Below are positions 49,349 through 57,618 of a stretch of 64,000 nucleotides of DNA, in pieces (positions within the stretch are counted from its first letter, which is position 1; each line of letters begins with the position of its first letter). The notes beneath the pieces were generated by a model, which ran no database searches, had not been told where the DNA came from, and worked only from the letters and a program-made list of their open reading frames with translations. The translations under genes were made by a program, and so were the position numbers. The DNA comes from Roseiarcus sp963696665. GTDB lineage: Bacteria > Pseudomonadota > Alphaproteobacteria > Rhizobiales > Beijerinckiaceae. Location: positions 372,001 to 436,000 of the forward strand of contig CAVOLE010000008.1 of the NCBI GenBank assembly GCA_963696665.1. The letters are read 5' to 3'.

Positions 49349-50794
49349 ATGGCCAATATCGCGAACGCCACCGGCCGCATCACCCAGGTGATCGGCGCCG
49401 TTGTCGACGTCAAGTTCGACAGCACTGTGAACCTGCCGCCCATTCTCAACGCGCTCGAGACGGACAACAACGGCCATCGCCTCGTGCTTGAAGTCGCCCA
49501 GCAGCTCGGCGAAGACACGGTGCGCTGCATAGCCATGGACATTTCTGAGGGCCTCGAGCGCGGCCAGGAGGTCACCGACACCGGCGGGCCGATCTCGGTG
49601 CCGGTCGGCGAGGGCACGCTCGGGCGCATCATGAACGTGATCGGCGAGCCGGTCGACGAAGCCGGGCCGATCAAGATGGAAGATCGCCGCGCGATCCATC
49701 AGCCGACCCCCTCCTATGTCGAGCAATCGACGGAGGCGCAGATCCTTGTCACCGGCATCAAGGTCGTTGATCTGCTCGCGCCTTATGCAAAGGGCGGCAA
49801 GATTGGCCTCTTTGGCGGCGCGGGCGTCGGCAAGACGGTGCTCATCCAGGAATTGATCAACAACGTCGCCAAGACCCACGGCGGCAATTCCGTCTTCGCC
49901 GGCGTCGGCGAGCGCACCCGCGAAGGCAACGACCTCTATCACGAATTCATCGAATCGAAGGTCAACGCCGACCCGCACCATCCAGATGAGAACGTCAAAT
50001 CGAAATGCGCGCTGGTGTTCGGCCAGATGAACGAACCGCCGGGCGCGCGCATGCGCGTCGGCCTGACCGGTCTTACCGTCGCCGAGCATTTCCGCGACCA
50101 GGGGCAAGACGTGCTCTTGTTCATCGACAACATCTTCCGCTTCACCCAGGCCGGTTCGGAAGTCTCCGCGCTGCTCGGCCGCATTCCCTCCGCGGTCGGC
50201 TACCAGCCGACGCTCGCGACCGACATGGGCGCGCTGCAGGAGCGCATCACCACGACGACGAAGGGGTCGATCACCTCGGTGCAGGCGATTTATGTCCCCG
50301 CGGACGATCTCACTGACCCGGCCCCGGCGACCTCGTTCGCCCATCTTGACGCGACCACCGTGCTGTCGCGCGCCATCTCGGAGAAGGGCATTTATCCGGC
50401 GGTCGATCCCTTGAACTCGACCTCGCGCATGCTGACCGCCGCCATCGTCGGCGAGGAGCACTATAACGTCGCCCGTCAGGTGCAACAGGTGCTGCAGCGC
50501 TACAAGGCGCTGCAAGACATCATCGCGATCCTTGGCATGGACGAACTCTCCGAAGAGGATAAGCAGATCGTCGCGCGGGCGCGGAAGATCGAGCGGTTCC
50601 TTTCGCAGCCCTTCGATGTCGCCGCCGTCTTCACCGGCACGCCCGGCGTGCAGGTGAAGATCGAGGACACTGTCAAAGGCTTCAAGGGCATCATTGACGG
50701 CAAGTACGACAATCTGCCCGAGGCTGCCTTTTATATGGTCGGCACAATCGAGCAGGCGGTCGAGAAGGCCAAGAAGCTGGCGGCGGAAGCTTAA
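49349..50794 (+). CDS. atpD: ATP synthase beta subunit
   Basis: Catalytic subunit of F1, 481 aa. Walker A GGAGVGKTVLIQ, the catalytic glutamate in VGERTREGNDLY, Walker B DVLLFIDNIFRF and the signature PAVDPLNSTS are all present. The 46-bp gap after atpG contains a GAGGACGAAC ribosome-binding site. Confidence 0.99.
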   Translation: MANIANATGRITQVIGAVVDVKFDSTVNLPPILNALETDNNGHRLVLEVAQQLGEDTVRCIAMDISEGLERGQEVTDTGGPISVPVGEGTLGRIMNVIGEPVDEAGPIKMEDRRAIHQPTPSYVEQSTEAQILVTGIKVVDLLAPYAKGGKIGLFGGAGVGKTVLIQELINNVAKTHGGNSVFAGVGERTREGNDLYHEFIESKVNADPHHPDENVKSKCALVFGQMNEPPGARMRVGLTGLTVAEHFRDQGQDVLLFIDNIFRFTQAGSEVSALLGRIPSAVGYQPTLATDMGALQERITTTTKGSITSVQAIYVPADDLTDPAPATSFAHLDATTVLSRAISEKGIYPAVDPLNSTSRMLTAAIVGEEHYNVARQVQQVLQRYKALQDIIAILGMDELSEEDKQIVARARKIERFLSQPFDVAAVFTGTPGVQVKIEDTVKGFKGIIDGKYDNLPEAAFYMVGTIEQAVEKAKKLAAEA

Positions 50795-50818
50795 AGACCG
50801 TCGCGTTCGGGGAAGGCC

Positions 50819-51220
50819 ATGCCTACGACGTTCCACTTTGAGCTCGTGTCGCCGGACAAGGTGCTGTTCAACGGCTCCGCTCAGGCGGTCCTCGTGCCGG
50901 GCGCGGAGGGCGACTTCCAAGTGCTGAGCGACCACGCCCCGGTGATGACCGCGATGCGTCCCGGAGTGGTCGGCATCGATGACGCCGAGGGCAAGCACAG
51001 CCGCGTCTTTGTCCGCGGCGGCTTCGCCGACGCGAGCAAGGCGGGCCTGATTCTGCTCGCGGAGACGGCCATTCCGTTCGAGGACTTGAACGCCGACATG
51101 CTCGGGCAGGAGATCCAGAACGCGGAGGAAGACCTCGCCGACGCGACCGAGGAGCAGAAGCGCCTGGCCCAGGAGAAGGTCGACCGTCTGCGCGAGCTCA
51201 AGGACGCAATCAAGCTCTAG
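50819..51220 (+). CDS. atpC: ATP synthase epsilon subunit
   Basis: 133 aa. The N-terminal beta sandwich (FHFELVSPDKVLFNGSAQAVLVPGAEGDFQVLSDHAP) and the helical C-terminal hairpin (EEDLADATEEQKRLAQEKVDRLRELKDAIKL) are clear. It ends the atpHAGDC operon; no obvious terminator follows, so read-through into the next gene is possible. Confidence 0.97.
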   Translation: MPTTFHFELVSPDKVLFNGSAQAVLVPGAEGDFQVLSDHAPVMTAMRPGVVGIDDAEGKHSRVFVRGGFADASKAGLILLAETAIPFEDLNADMLGQEIQNAEEDLADATEEQKRLAQEKVDRLRELKDAIKL

Positions 51221-51269
51221 GCCCGAGCGGAGCTTCGGGCGCTATCCGCGGTTCTCACGTCGCGCTGCA

Positions 51270-51638
51270 ATGACCCGCAAGGACTATGACGCGTTTTGCG
51301 CCAGCCTGCCTCATGCGACCCATGTCGTCCAATGGGGCGACGCCAGCGTATGGAAGATCGGAGGCAAGGTCTTCGCCATTGGCGGATGGTTCGATGGACC
51401 CGAATTCGCCGTGACCTTCAAATGCTCCGAAACCAGCTTCGCGATTCTGAAGGAGCTGCCAGGCGCGCGCCCCGCCCCCTATCTCGCCTCGCGCGGATTG
51501 TCGTGGATCCAGCGCTTCGACGCCCGCTCCCTCAGCGAGCATGACCTCGAGCAATATGTGCGGCAAAGCTACGCAATGATTCGTGCGGCGCTGCCCAAGA
51601 AGATCCAACGCGCTTTAAGCGCGCCCGCCTCGCAATGA
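51270..51638 (+). CDS. MmcQ/YjbR family protein
   Basis: 122-aa protein of the YjbR (CyaY-like fold) family: VVQWGDASVWKIGGKVFAIGG, TFKCSETSFAILKELPGARPAPYLASRGLSWIQ-type segment and VRQSYAMIRAALPKK. These proteins are small and cytosolic, with suggested DNA-binding. It overlaps the next gene by 4 bp, suggesting co-expression with the dehydratase. Confidence 0.88.
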   Translation: MTRKDYDAFCASLPHATHVVQWGDASVWKIGGKVFAIGGWFDGPEFAVTFKCSETSFAILKELPGARPAPYLASRGLSWIQRFDARSLSEHDLEQYVRQSYAMIRAALPKKIQRALSAPASQ

Positions 51639-52606
51639 CCTCGGTGACGCCTTTCGATATCCGATCCGCCCACGCGCGCATTCGCGGCCACATCCGCCGC
51701 ACGCCCATTCTCGAGACGGCCTCGCCGATCGATGGCGCGCCGCCGCTCTCCCTCAAGTTCGAATGCCTCCAGGCGACCGGTTCGTTCAAGGCGCGGGGCG
51801 CCTTCCATAACCTGCTCACGCGGCCAGCGTCCGCGGCCGGCTGCGCCACGGCCTCGGGCGGCAATCACGGCGCCGCCGTCGCCTTCGCCGCCCAAAAGCT
51901 CGGGATTCGCGCCCGCGTCTTCGTGCCGGAAGCGGCGCCGCCGCCCAAGATTGCCAAGATCAAGGCCTACGGCGCCGAAGCGGTCATTGGCGGCGCATCT
52001 TACGCGGAGGCGCAGCAGCGCTGCGACGCCTATGTCGCCGAGACCGGCGCGCTCCTGATCCATCCTTATGACGCGGTCGAAACCGTGGCCGGCCAGGGGA
52101 CGGTCGCTCTCGAGTGGGATGAAGACCTCGAACGACTAGGCCTCGCGAAGCTCCACACGGTCCTCGTGGCGGTCGGCGGCGGCGGGCTCATCGCCGGCGT
52201 CGCCGCCTGGTTTCGAGGCCGGGTCAAGGTGGTCGGCGTCGAGCCGGAAGGCTCGCGCGCGCTCCACGCCGCGCTCGAGGCGGATAGGCCGGTTGATGTG
52301 ACCGTGAACTCGCTCGCCGCCGATTCGCTCGGCGCGAAGCGCGTCGGCGCACTCGATTTCGATATCGCCAAGAGCTTCGTGAGCGGCGTCGTCCTGGTCA
52401 AGGACATGAGCATCATCGAGGCGCAGCACTGCTTATGGGCGGATCATTCGATCATCGCCGAGCCTGGCGGGGCCGCGGCCTTCGCCGCCATCGCGAGCGG
52501 CGCCTACCAACCGGAGCTGGGCGAGCGGGTCGGCGTCCTGGTTTGCGGCGCGAACGCCGATCTCGCAGCATTCGCCAAGACGGTCGCTGCCGGCGCGGCG
52601 CCTTAG
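51635..52606 (+). CDS. PLP-dependent threonine/serine dehydratase
   Basis: 323-aa fold-type II PLP enzyme, catabolic threonine dehydratase/serine racemase group, without the ACT regulatory domain of IlvA. The Schiff-base lysine lies in ECLQATGSFKARGAFHNLL; the Asn/Ser phosphate loop is ASGGNHGAAVAFAAQKLG; the glycine loop is VGGGGLIAGVAAWF. The C-terminal cofactor residue is in LVCGANADL. It overlaps the upstream gene by 4 bp. Confidence 0.92.
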   Translation: MTSVTPFDIRSAHARIRGHIRRTPILETASPIDGAPPLSLKFECLQATGSFKARGAFHNLLTRPASAAGCATASGGNHGAAVAFAAQKLGIRARVFVPEAAPPPKIAKIKAYGAEAVIGGASYAEAQQRCDAYVAETGALLIHPYDAVETVAGQGTVALEWDEDLERLGLAKLHTVLVAVGGGGLIAGVAAWFRGRVKVVGVEPEGSRALHAALEADRPVDVTVNSLAADSLGAKRVGALDFDIAKSFVSGVVLVKDMSIIEAQHCLWADHSIIAEPGGAAAFAAIASGAYQPELGERVGVLVCGANADLAAFAKTVAAGAAP

Positions 52607-52758
52607 CTTAAGCTGCGGCTGCAACCAAAGTGGGAATTCGATCGCCAATAAACGCGCCTAAACGCTAGAGCATTTTTCTGTCTGATTGAATCGTATGGGA
52701 TTCCCGAATCGGCTTGGTTCTGATTCATGCTTCTGGCCGGCGAAGGAGGCTGGCGTGC

Positions 52759-53142
52759 ATGGCCAGATCCTTGTCTGTTGACCTTCGTCAGCGTGTCGTT
52801 GGCGCGATTGAGGGGGGATTGTCGTGTCGAGCGGCGGCGCAGCGGTTTGGCGTCAGTGCGTCGAGCGCGATCCGGTGGCGGGCCTTGGAGCGGCGCGAGG
52901 GTGATGTCAGGCCCAAGCGCCAGGGCGGCGACCGCCATTCGCAACGGATCGAGGCGCATGCTGAGCTGATCCTTTCGGCCGTGGCCGCCAAGAGCGACAT
53001 TACGCTTTCAGAACTGCGGGAGCGGCTGAAGGAGCGCGGCGTCGCCGTCGCCATCGGCACGCTCTGGCGGTTCTTCAAACGCCGCAAGATCACGCGCAAA
53101 AAAAGACGGCGCACGCCGCCGAACAGCGCCGCAGCGCGGTGA
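52759..53142 (+). CDS. IS630 transposase, N-terminal part (OrfA)
   Basis: 127 aa from the ATG at 52759 with GGAGG upstream. Contains the helix-turn-helix DNA-binding region (MARSLSVDLRQRVVGAIEGG, SCRAAAQRFGVSASSAIRW) and a second one (LSELRERLKERGVAVAIGTLWRFFKR). The frame ends after ITRKKRRRTPPNSAAAR, but an A7 run at 53098-53104 allows a -1 shift into OrfB to make the full enzyme. Confidence 0.92.
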   Translation: MARSLSVDLRQRVVGAIEGGLSCRAAAQRFGVSASSAIRWRALERREGDVRPKRQGGDRHSQRIEAHAELILSAVAAKSDITLSELRERLKERGVAVAIGTLWRFFKRRKITRKKRRRTPPNSAAAR

Positions 53143-53705
53143 ACGCGGCGCGGGAGGCATGGTTTGAGGGACAACTCGACCTCGATCCGACGCGGATCGT
53201 CTTCATCGACGAGACCGCCGCGAACACCAAGATGGCGCGCCTTTACGGGCGTTCGCCCAGGGGCGAGCGATGCCGCGCTCCCGTGCCCCATGGCCATTGG
53301 AAAACCACCACCTTCACCGCCGGGCTGCGTTATGACGGCATCGCTGCGCCGATGGTCCTCGACGGCCCGATGAACGGCGAGGCCTTTCTCGCCTATGTCG
53401 AACAGGCGCTCGTTCCGGAGTTGCGGCTAGGCGACATCGTCATCATGGACAATCTGCCGGCTCACAAGGTTCATGGCGTCAGACAGGCGATCGAGGCCGC
53501 CGGCGCGAGCCTGCGCTACCTGCCGCCTTACAGCCCCGACTTCAATCCCATCGAAATGGCCTTCGCAAAGCTCAAGGCCCTGTTGCGCGCCGCCGCCGCC
53601 CGAACAATCTCAGACCTCTGGCAAGCCATCGCCGACGCCCTTCGCCGCTTCACCCCGCAAGAATGCGCAAACTATCTCGCCGCCGCAGGATACGATGCAA
53701 CATGA
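53139..53705 (+). CDS. IS630 transposase, catalytic part (OrfB, -1 frame)
   Basis: DDE domain. The triad is visible as FIDET (first Asp), MDNLPAHK (second Asp) and NPIEMAFAKLK (Glu), with RYLPPYSPDFNPIE the classic IS630 segment. The frame is open from about 53100, and the upstream codons (KTAHAAEQRRSAVNAAREAW) resemble the usual linker, so it is probably made only as a -1 frameshift fusion with OrfA. Its stop lies inside the right terminal repeat. Confidence 0.92.
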   Translation: MNAAREAWFEGQLDLDPTRIVFIDETAANTKMARLYGRSPRGERCRAPVPHGHWKTTTFTAGLRYDGIAAPMVLDGPMNGEAFLAYVEQALVPELRLGDIVIMDNLPAHKVHGVRQAIEAAGASLRYLPPYSPDFNPIEMAFAKLKALLRAAAARTISDLWQAIADALRRFTPQECANYLAAAGYDAT

Positions 53706-53732
53706 TCGGAAAATGCTCTAGTAAGTGCTAGT

Positions 53733-53758
53733 AAACGCTAGTAAATTTACTAGCGTTT
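53733..53758. repeat. Perfect 26-bp palindrome at the edge of the accessory region
   Basis: AAACGCTAGTAAA is followed directly by its reverse complement TTTACTAGCGTTT. It is preceded by two further GCTAGTAA half-units (53719-53735). Similar arms form the terminator at 11106, but no T-run follows here. It could be a recombination or protein-binding site; AT composition rises sharply right after it. Confidence 0.8.
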
Positions 53759-54237
53759 AGGGGGAAGTCTGTACAGTACGACCGCGAAAAAAATAGGGAA
53801 AACGTCAATAGTAAAACACCAATAGAAAAAAAAATACGTATAGAACACAATACAATACCAGATCCTCTCCCTCACGAAGACACAATACGCCGCGCCTGTC
53901 AACCTCATTCCTCTAATCAAATTATATTACCACGGTTCGGTTTCAAATGTGTGCGCGTGGGTCTGTGCGAAGCTGTCTCGTGCGCCAATACAAAAATCAG
54001 AGAGGTTGCAGTGCGGGGCCGCAAGCGAGCGTTTCCACAAGAAGAGCAACATCAATACGCGAGTAAGACAGGCGCGCGCGGTATTCCAAGATATGCTGAG
54101 AATGCATGGCGGGGTGTGTGGGCGCGGAGCGGAGTGGAAGCCAAAGGAGCGCCTTTACATCGCACAAACGAACGAGCCGCGATTGCTAAGAACGAAACCG
54201 TACGGCCTGACTTGGCTTCCAGCCTCAGTCTCATAAG
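53759..54237. other. AT-rich spacer without a convincing gene
   Basis: 53,760-53,940 is A-rich (poly-A runs around 53788, 53826) and very unlike the host DNA on the left. Two overlapping plus-strand frames (53949-54236 and 53951-54334) exist, but neither has a ribosome-binding site or family resemblance, and both overlap the end of the next gene. I see no RNA gene or array here. Confidence 0.4.
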
Positions 54238-55500
54238 TCAGCGTGACAGATCGATTAGAGGTTTGCAGGCAAGCCAAGCTTGCGCCATCAGGTCGATTGC
54301 CAATTCATGCCGCAACTCGGGACAGGCTTCGTAGCGGAAAACCACACCGACCTGGATCTGGTAATTCGATCCTTCCTTGTCGACGAACGCGCCGTAAGCG
54401 GCGGAAAGCCATTTCGGCTGCTTCTTCGGCAGCCCGCCCGCTATCGCTGTTCGCAGGTCGAACTCGATCCTGGCGTCCATAAACGGCGCGGCGCGCTGGC
54501 CTGGGTAGCGTCGTTGAAGCCCCAGGAACCACGGGGTTGCGTCTTTTTGTCTCTTTAGCAGCGGCTTCATTCGCGCAACGATATCCTCAATGAGCGTCTG
54601 AAATCCGGCCTCTTTCAGGGAGACGAGGTTGCGCCGCATCAGAGTATTCACACGATGCGGAACGGTCACCATTGCCTCAACGGCGCGGGACTGGATGCCG
54701 AGCGTCAGGTGCGGATGGCTAGTGAAGGCCGCCCTGTCTCCGGATGGAGCGAGCGACAGGAAATCCCAAACGCCTTGGCTCTGACGGCCGGTAATTGCCG
54801 GCCGTCCCGGCACAGCGGGGTTCATCCCCACCTCTTTAACCAGATCTCTGCGCTTGCTTAGCTCAGCACGCGCCAGCGCAAGAACGCGCTTGCCCTCGAG
54901 ATAGCTGTATGGACGATCAATTCCGAAGGGGAAGCCGGAAAACTTGGTGAGCGTGCCTTCTTTCAATTTCTCATCCTCAATCAATTTCGCCTCGGCAATT
55001 TCAAAATAGTCCGCGGCGTGTCTCGCCCATTCCGTGGTTGAGGCGCTGTGCCGCCGCAGCCACGCGTAGACCTCACGCCACTCAAGCCGGACGGTTCTAC
55101 CGTCCAGCGATGCCGCAACGGCTGTCTGGGTAATCACGACCGCCGTGATGTTCCGGAATCCGAGGCGTTCGGCAGTCCGCCTGTGCCTGTGCAGCTGGTC
55201 CGTAAGGAAAGGCGATATCACCTTGCATTCGAGAAAGACGCACCACCCCTGCTCGTCGTCGAATATCCACCCGTCCGGTATTCCGCGCCTCTGCGCCTCC
55301 TCTGCCTCGGGCGGCTCGTCCGCCTGGCCGGGAAATTGCTGCTCCAGAACCGAAAGCTTGCTGGGTAGCGTCGGACTTTTGACTTTAACGAGCTTTCGCA
55401 GAAAGAGACCAAGAAGCTTTCGGTCCCGGTCGAGTGCGGTCATGAGCGCGTGCGTGACGCGGTTTTCCCCATGCTTGTATTGATCAAAAACGTTTCTCAT
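54238..55500 (-). CDS. PD-(D/E)XK nuclease-like protein
   Basis: 420 aa, not recognised as a named family. Residues about 70-95 contain RGIPDGWIFDDEQGWCVFLECKV, the order Asp...Glu-x-Lys of the PD-(D/E)XK nuclease core, followed by a helix (LTDQLHRHRRTAERLG) and ITAVVITQ strand. The N-terminal FDQYKHGENRVTHALMTALD segment precedes it. Such orphan nucleases are frequent in defence islands and mobile DNA; a function in defence is only inferred. It stands alone on the minus strand. Confidence 0.65.
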   Translation of the reverse strand: MRNVFDQYKHGENRVTHALMTALDRDRKLLGLFLRKLVKVKSPTLPSKLSVLEQQFPGQADEPPEAEEAQRRGIPDGWIFDDEQGWCVFLECKVISPFLTDQLHRHRRTAERLGFRNITAVVITQTAVAASLDGRTVRLEWREVYAWLRRHSASTTEWARHAADYFEIAEAKLIEDEKLKEGTLTKFSGFPFGIDRPYSYLEGKRVLALARAELSKRRDLVKEVGMNPAVPGRPAITGRQSQGVWDFLSLAPSGDRAAFTSHPHLTLGIQSRAVEAMVTVPHRVNTLMRRNLVSLKEAGFQTLIEDIVARMKPLLKRQKDATPWFLGLQRRYPGQRAAPFMDARIEFDLRTAIAGGLPKKQPKWLSAAYGAFVDKEGSNYQIQVGVVFRYEACPELRHELAIDLMAQAWLACKPLIDLSR

Positions 55501-55971
55501 TAACCATTCTTGAGCGGCTTAAATCCCGAGTCGCAATACGTCATTGTAAATTTCCGCCTGTCCGAAGCCAAACGAAATTTGAAAAGTCTATCTTCATGAC
55601 TTCGTGAACGCCGGGGGCCGGTACGGGGATCGCCGATACAGCGGCGTCGACCGGCGTGATCTCACTTGCAGACAACGTCCGCAATCCGCCCAAAGCGTGC
55701 CACCAACGATACGAGTGCGTTTTTGCCCAGGGTCAAAACTCAATCAGTGCACACGGCGACGACCGCATTGGGCGGATAGCGGGCCGTAAGAGGGCCGCCC
55801 ACGCGATAGCAAGCGTTTTCATCGTTTAGCACGAATTCGCGAACTGGGCCTCAGCCCAAAGACCACTTTCTTTGCAGCCAAACGGCGTGGGTCCGCATAT
55901 ATTCGATTGGTGTGATTGCTGAGGTTCCCCGCCTAATTTGGATGCTCAAATAACGCTTTGGCAAAACGCCG
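55501..55971. repeat. Gene-free gap with an imperfect inverted repeat
   Basis: CGCAATCCGCCCAAAGCG (55680-55697) and CGCATTGGGCGGATAGCG (55764-55781) form 18-bp arms with two mismatches around a 66-bp loop. No convincing frame is present. The repeat could be a decayed small element or a regulatory structure. Confidence 0.5.
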
Positions 55972-56895
55972 TTACTGAAGTAGCCCAGACAACCGCTCTA
56001 GCTCTGCTCTTAACAGTGCAGTTCTGGCTGAAAACTGTCCACTCCACTTCTTGACTTGATCGACTGCGGGTAAAGTGACGTTACTGGTCATTATAGTTTC
56101 AGCAGTTGAACTGTTTGCAGCTTGAATCCTGATCGTGTCAGAGAAGACGTCCGGTCGAATATAGCTTTTTCTCGGAGTATCTTTGTCAACGAAATCTACA
56201 AAGGAAATGAGTCCTTTCGATCCTTCGAAGAAATTGGCGTCATAGTCCATAGTCAACACAAGAATACGTTCAATTGCTTCTTTCAGCATTTTGACGTAAG
56301 AATGCACCTTATCCCAATTCTCTGAAGTTGGATCATCAATATAATTTTGCATCGCAGGGATTACAAGCGCCTCTCTAAGGGAAATACCTAAGTTGATTGC
56401 TTTGAGGGCGGATTTATACTGGTTGGCTAAATCAATTTTTGCCGACTCAGGGACAGACAGCGATCCTGATTGCTTGGGGCTGCCTGAATCTTTGAATATC
56501 TGGAGCGCCTTAAGTTTCTCAGTTATATCTAATTTATCATCTTTCGTGATCAATACGCAAAATAAATAAGCGAGATACGCATCCTTTTGCGCAGCAAAAA
56601 ATTTATCCGAGTTTTGATAAATTTCTTTCCGTGCCACTTCTACTTGAGAACCGAGTTCAGCTCTGCCAACAAACTTCGTTAGGAAATCCGCCTGTGCTGC
56701 AAGGTCTCCCTTAAAAGTGATTTCGTTTTGAAGATTAGAAGGGAGTGCTGGTGCCAGTCCGCAAAGGCCCGCTTCCTGCCCATGCGCCCCCTGACTTGAA
56801 ACCCATATCGATGAGAAAGCCAGACCGACGGCCAGCATCCCTTTTTGTGCATCCACAGATTTCGCCCGCGCCGGAGTAGAGACTTCACAATGCAC
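55972..56895 (-). CDS. Exported protein of unknown function
   Basis: 307 aa, AT-richer than host genes. A hydrophobic stretch (MLAVGLAFSSIWVSSQGAHG, residues 20-39) is a likely signal peptide; the frame starts at GTG 56895, but a start at 56838 is also possible. The remainder is helical in appearance (LAAQADFLTKFVGRAELGSQ, VHSYVKMLKEAIERILVLTM) with no domain recognised. No partner gene is adjacent. It looks acquired. Confidence 0.6.
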   Translation of the reverse strand: MHCEVSTPARAKSVDAQKGMLAVGLAFSSIWVSSQGAHGQEAGLCGLAPALPSNLQNEITFKGDLAAQADFLTKFVGRAELGSQVEVARKEIYQNSDKFFAAQKDAYLAYLFCVLITKDDKLDITEKLKALQIFKDSGSPKQSGSLSVPESAKIDLANQYKSALKAINLGISLREALVIPAMQNYIDDPTSENWDKVHSYVKMLKEAIERILVLTMDYDANFFEGSKGLISFVDFVDKDTPRKSYIRPDVFSDTIRIQAANSSTAETIMTSNVTLPAVDQVKKWSGQFSARTALLRAELERLSGLLQ

Positions 56896-57382
56896 AATTT
56901 CTCGGCCAAGAAAAGAGGTGTTGTAGCGGCGGTCAAGGGCTCAAAGGCACGATATGCCGGCGAGCCTGGCTTCTCCCGCACCGTTCGGAGATTATTCGGC
57001 CGGCATGCGGACTGAGTAAAAGTCCTTCCCGACCGATCTGACGGTTTCGCGAGGCAGGATTGGCGCGCTTTCCGCGGTTTTTCCGACGTAGCGGCGGTCG
57101 CTCCGGGAATGCCCGCTTAGGGTCGAAAGCGGTCCAACTGATTGGGTTGTGACCCTAGGAGCGCGGGAAAGCACCTAGCCGAGGTGACCGCCTCTTTGCG
57201 AGACTATCTGCTTCCACGTCGCACGGTGGAAACAGGATTTGTCCGCTCGCCTTCCGTTGCGGAAAGCAAATACGAATGATCCTTCAGGTTTTAGCGCAAC
57301 AAAGTGGTTGCATCGCGCTTAGGTTGCAGGTAAAGTTAAAAAGTTCTTAGACCTAAGTCTTTTCGATGCAAAGGGTTTCGCG
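56896..57382. other. Gap with a degenerate intergenic repeat and candidate operator
   Basis: 57080-57165 resembles the widespread alphaproteobacterial intergenic repeat with GGTCGAAAGCGG and GCGGTCGCTCCGGGAATG; the short minus-strand frame over it is not credible. Composition falls from GC-rich to AT-rich at about 57,270. CTTAGGT (57318-57324) and ACCTAAG (57351-57357), plus CTTAG at 57346, are possible half-sites upstream of the next gene. Confidence 0.4.
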
Positions 57383-57607
57383 ATGAACCGTCTTGTTGAA
57401 GATATCAACAGTCTTCCGCGCGTTCGGCCAAGAGGCCAAGGCCTTAGAGACTTTAGCGCGGTACGTATATCAGCCGAAGGAATGAAGCTTATTCGCATGA
57501 CTGCAGCGGAGTACAACGTCGCTCAAGGTGACTTGGTTGTGTTTGCTATAAAGCGATTGCTGTCTGATTTGGCCACCCAATCTGTTCCACAATCGGAAGC
57601 CGCGTAG
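57383..57607 (+). CDS. Small ribbon-helix-helix-like protein
   Basis: 74 aa; AAAGGG seven nucleotides before the ATG. The middle reads as a short strand and two helices (FSAVRISAEGMKLIRMTAAE, YNVAQGDLVVFAIKRLLSDL), the pattern of ribbon-helix-helix DNA-binding proteins. It is first in a plus-strand run that ends with polB and cas1, and CTTAGGT/ACCTAAG repeats lie just upstream, so it may regulate the element. The fold is inferred from pattern only. Confidence 0.55.
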   Translation: MNRLVEDINSLPRVRPRGQGLRDFSAVRISAEGMKLIRMTAAEYNVAQGDLVVFAIKRLLSDLATQSVPQSEAA

Positions 57608-57618
57608 TTAAAATATAA

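Larger units (their letters stand above)
52668..53718 (+). mobile_element. IS630-family insertion sequence, apparently intact
   Basis: 1051 bp flanked by duplicated TA (52666-52667 and 53719-53720), the IS630/Tc1 target. Terminal inverted repeats begin GAGCATTTT at both ends; over 29 bp about 22 positions match (including TTG and ATCGTAT blocks). It contains one transposase split into two frames with a run of seven adenines at the junction. All signs are of a recent or intact insertion. Confidence 0.93.
52622..53758 (+). repeat. Dispersed repeat, copy B, split by IS630
   Basis: CAACCAAAGTGGGAATT (52622-52638) and GCCTAAACGCTA (52656-52667) match the copy at 11046-11110. The IS630 insertion splits the unit at TA, and the remainder with GCTAGTAA direct repeats and the palindrome resumes at 53719. 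Removing the IS and one TA restores a continuous repeat. Confidence 0.6.

Noticed and set aside
49334..50998. 554-codon frame antisense to atpD
   Set aside because: Complement of a certain gene; no ribosome-binding site or domain.
53949..54334. Two overlapping small plus-strand frames
   Set aside because: No ribosome-binding site, no resemblance to proteins, and they run into the nuclease-like gene on the other strand.
56992..57174. 60-codon minus-strand frame
   Set aside because: It covers a known type of intergenic repeat (GGTCGAAAGCGG); such frames are common artefacts.
56896..57382. Left terminal inverted repeat of the Cas1-PolB element
   Set aside because: Comparing this gap by eye with the reverse complement of 63,590-64,000 gave no match longer than a few bases; a computed self-alignment is needed.
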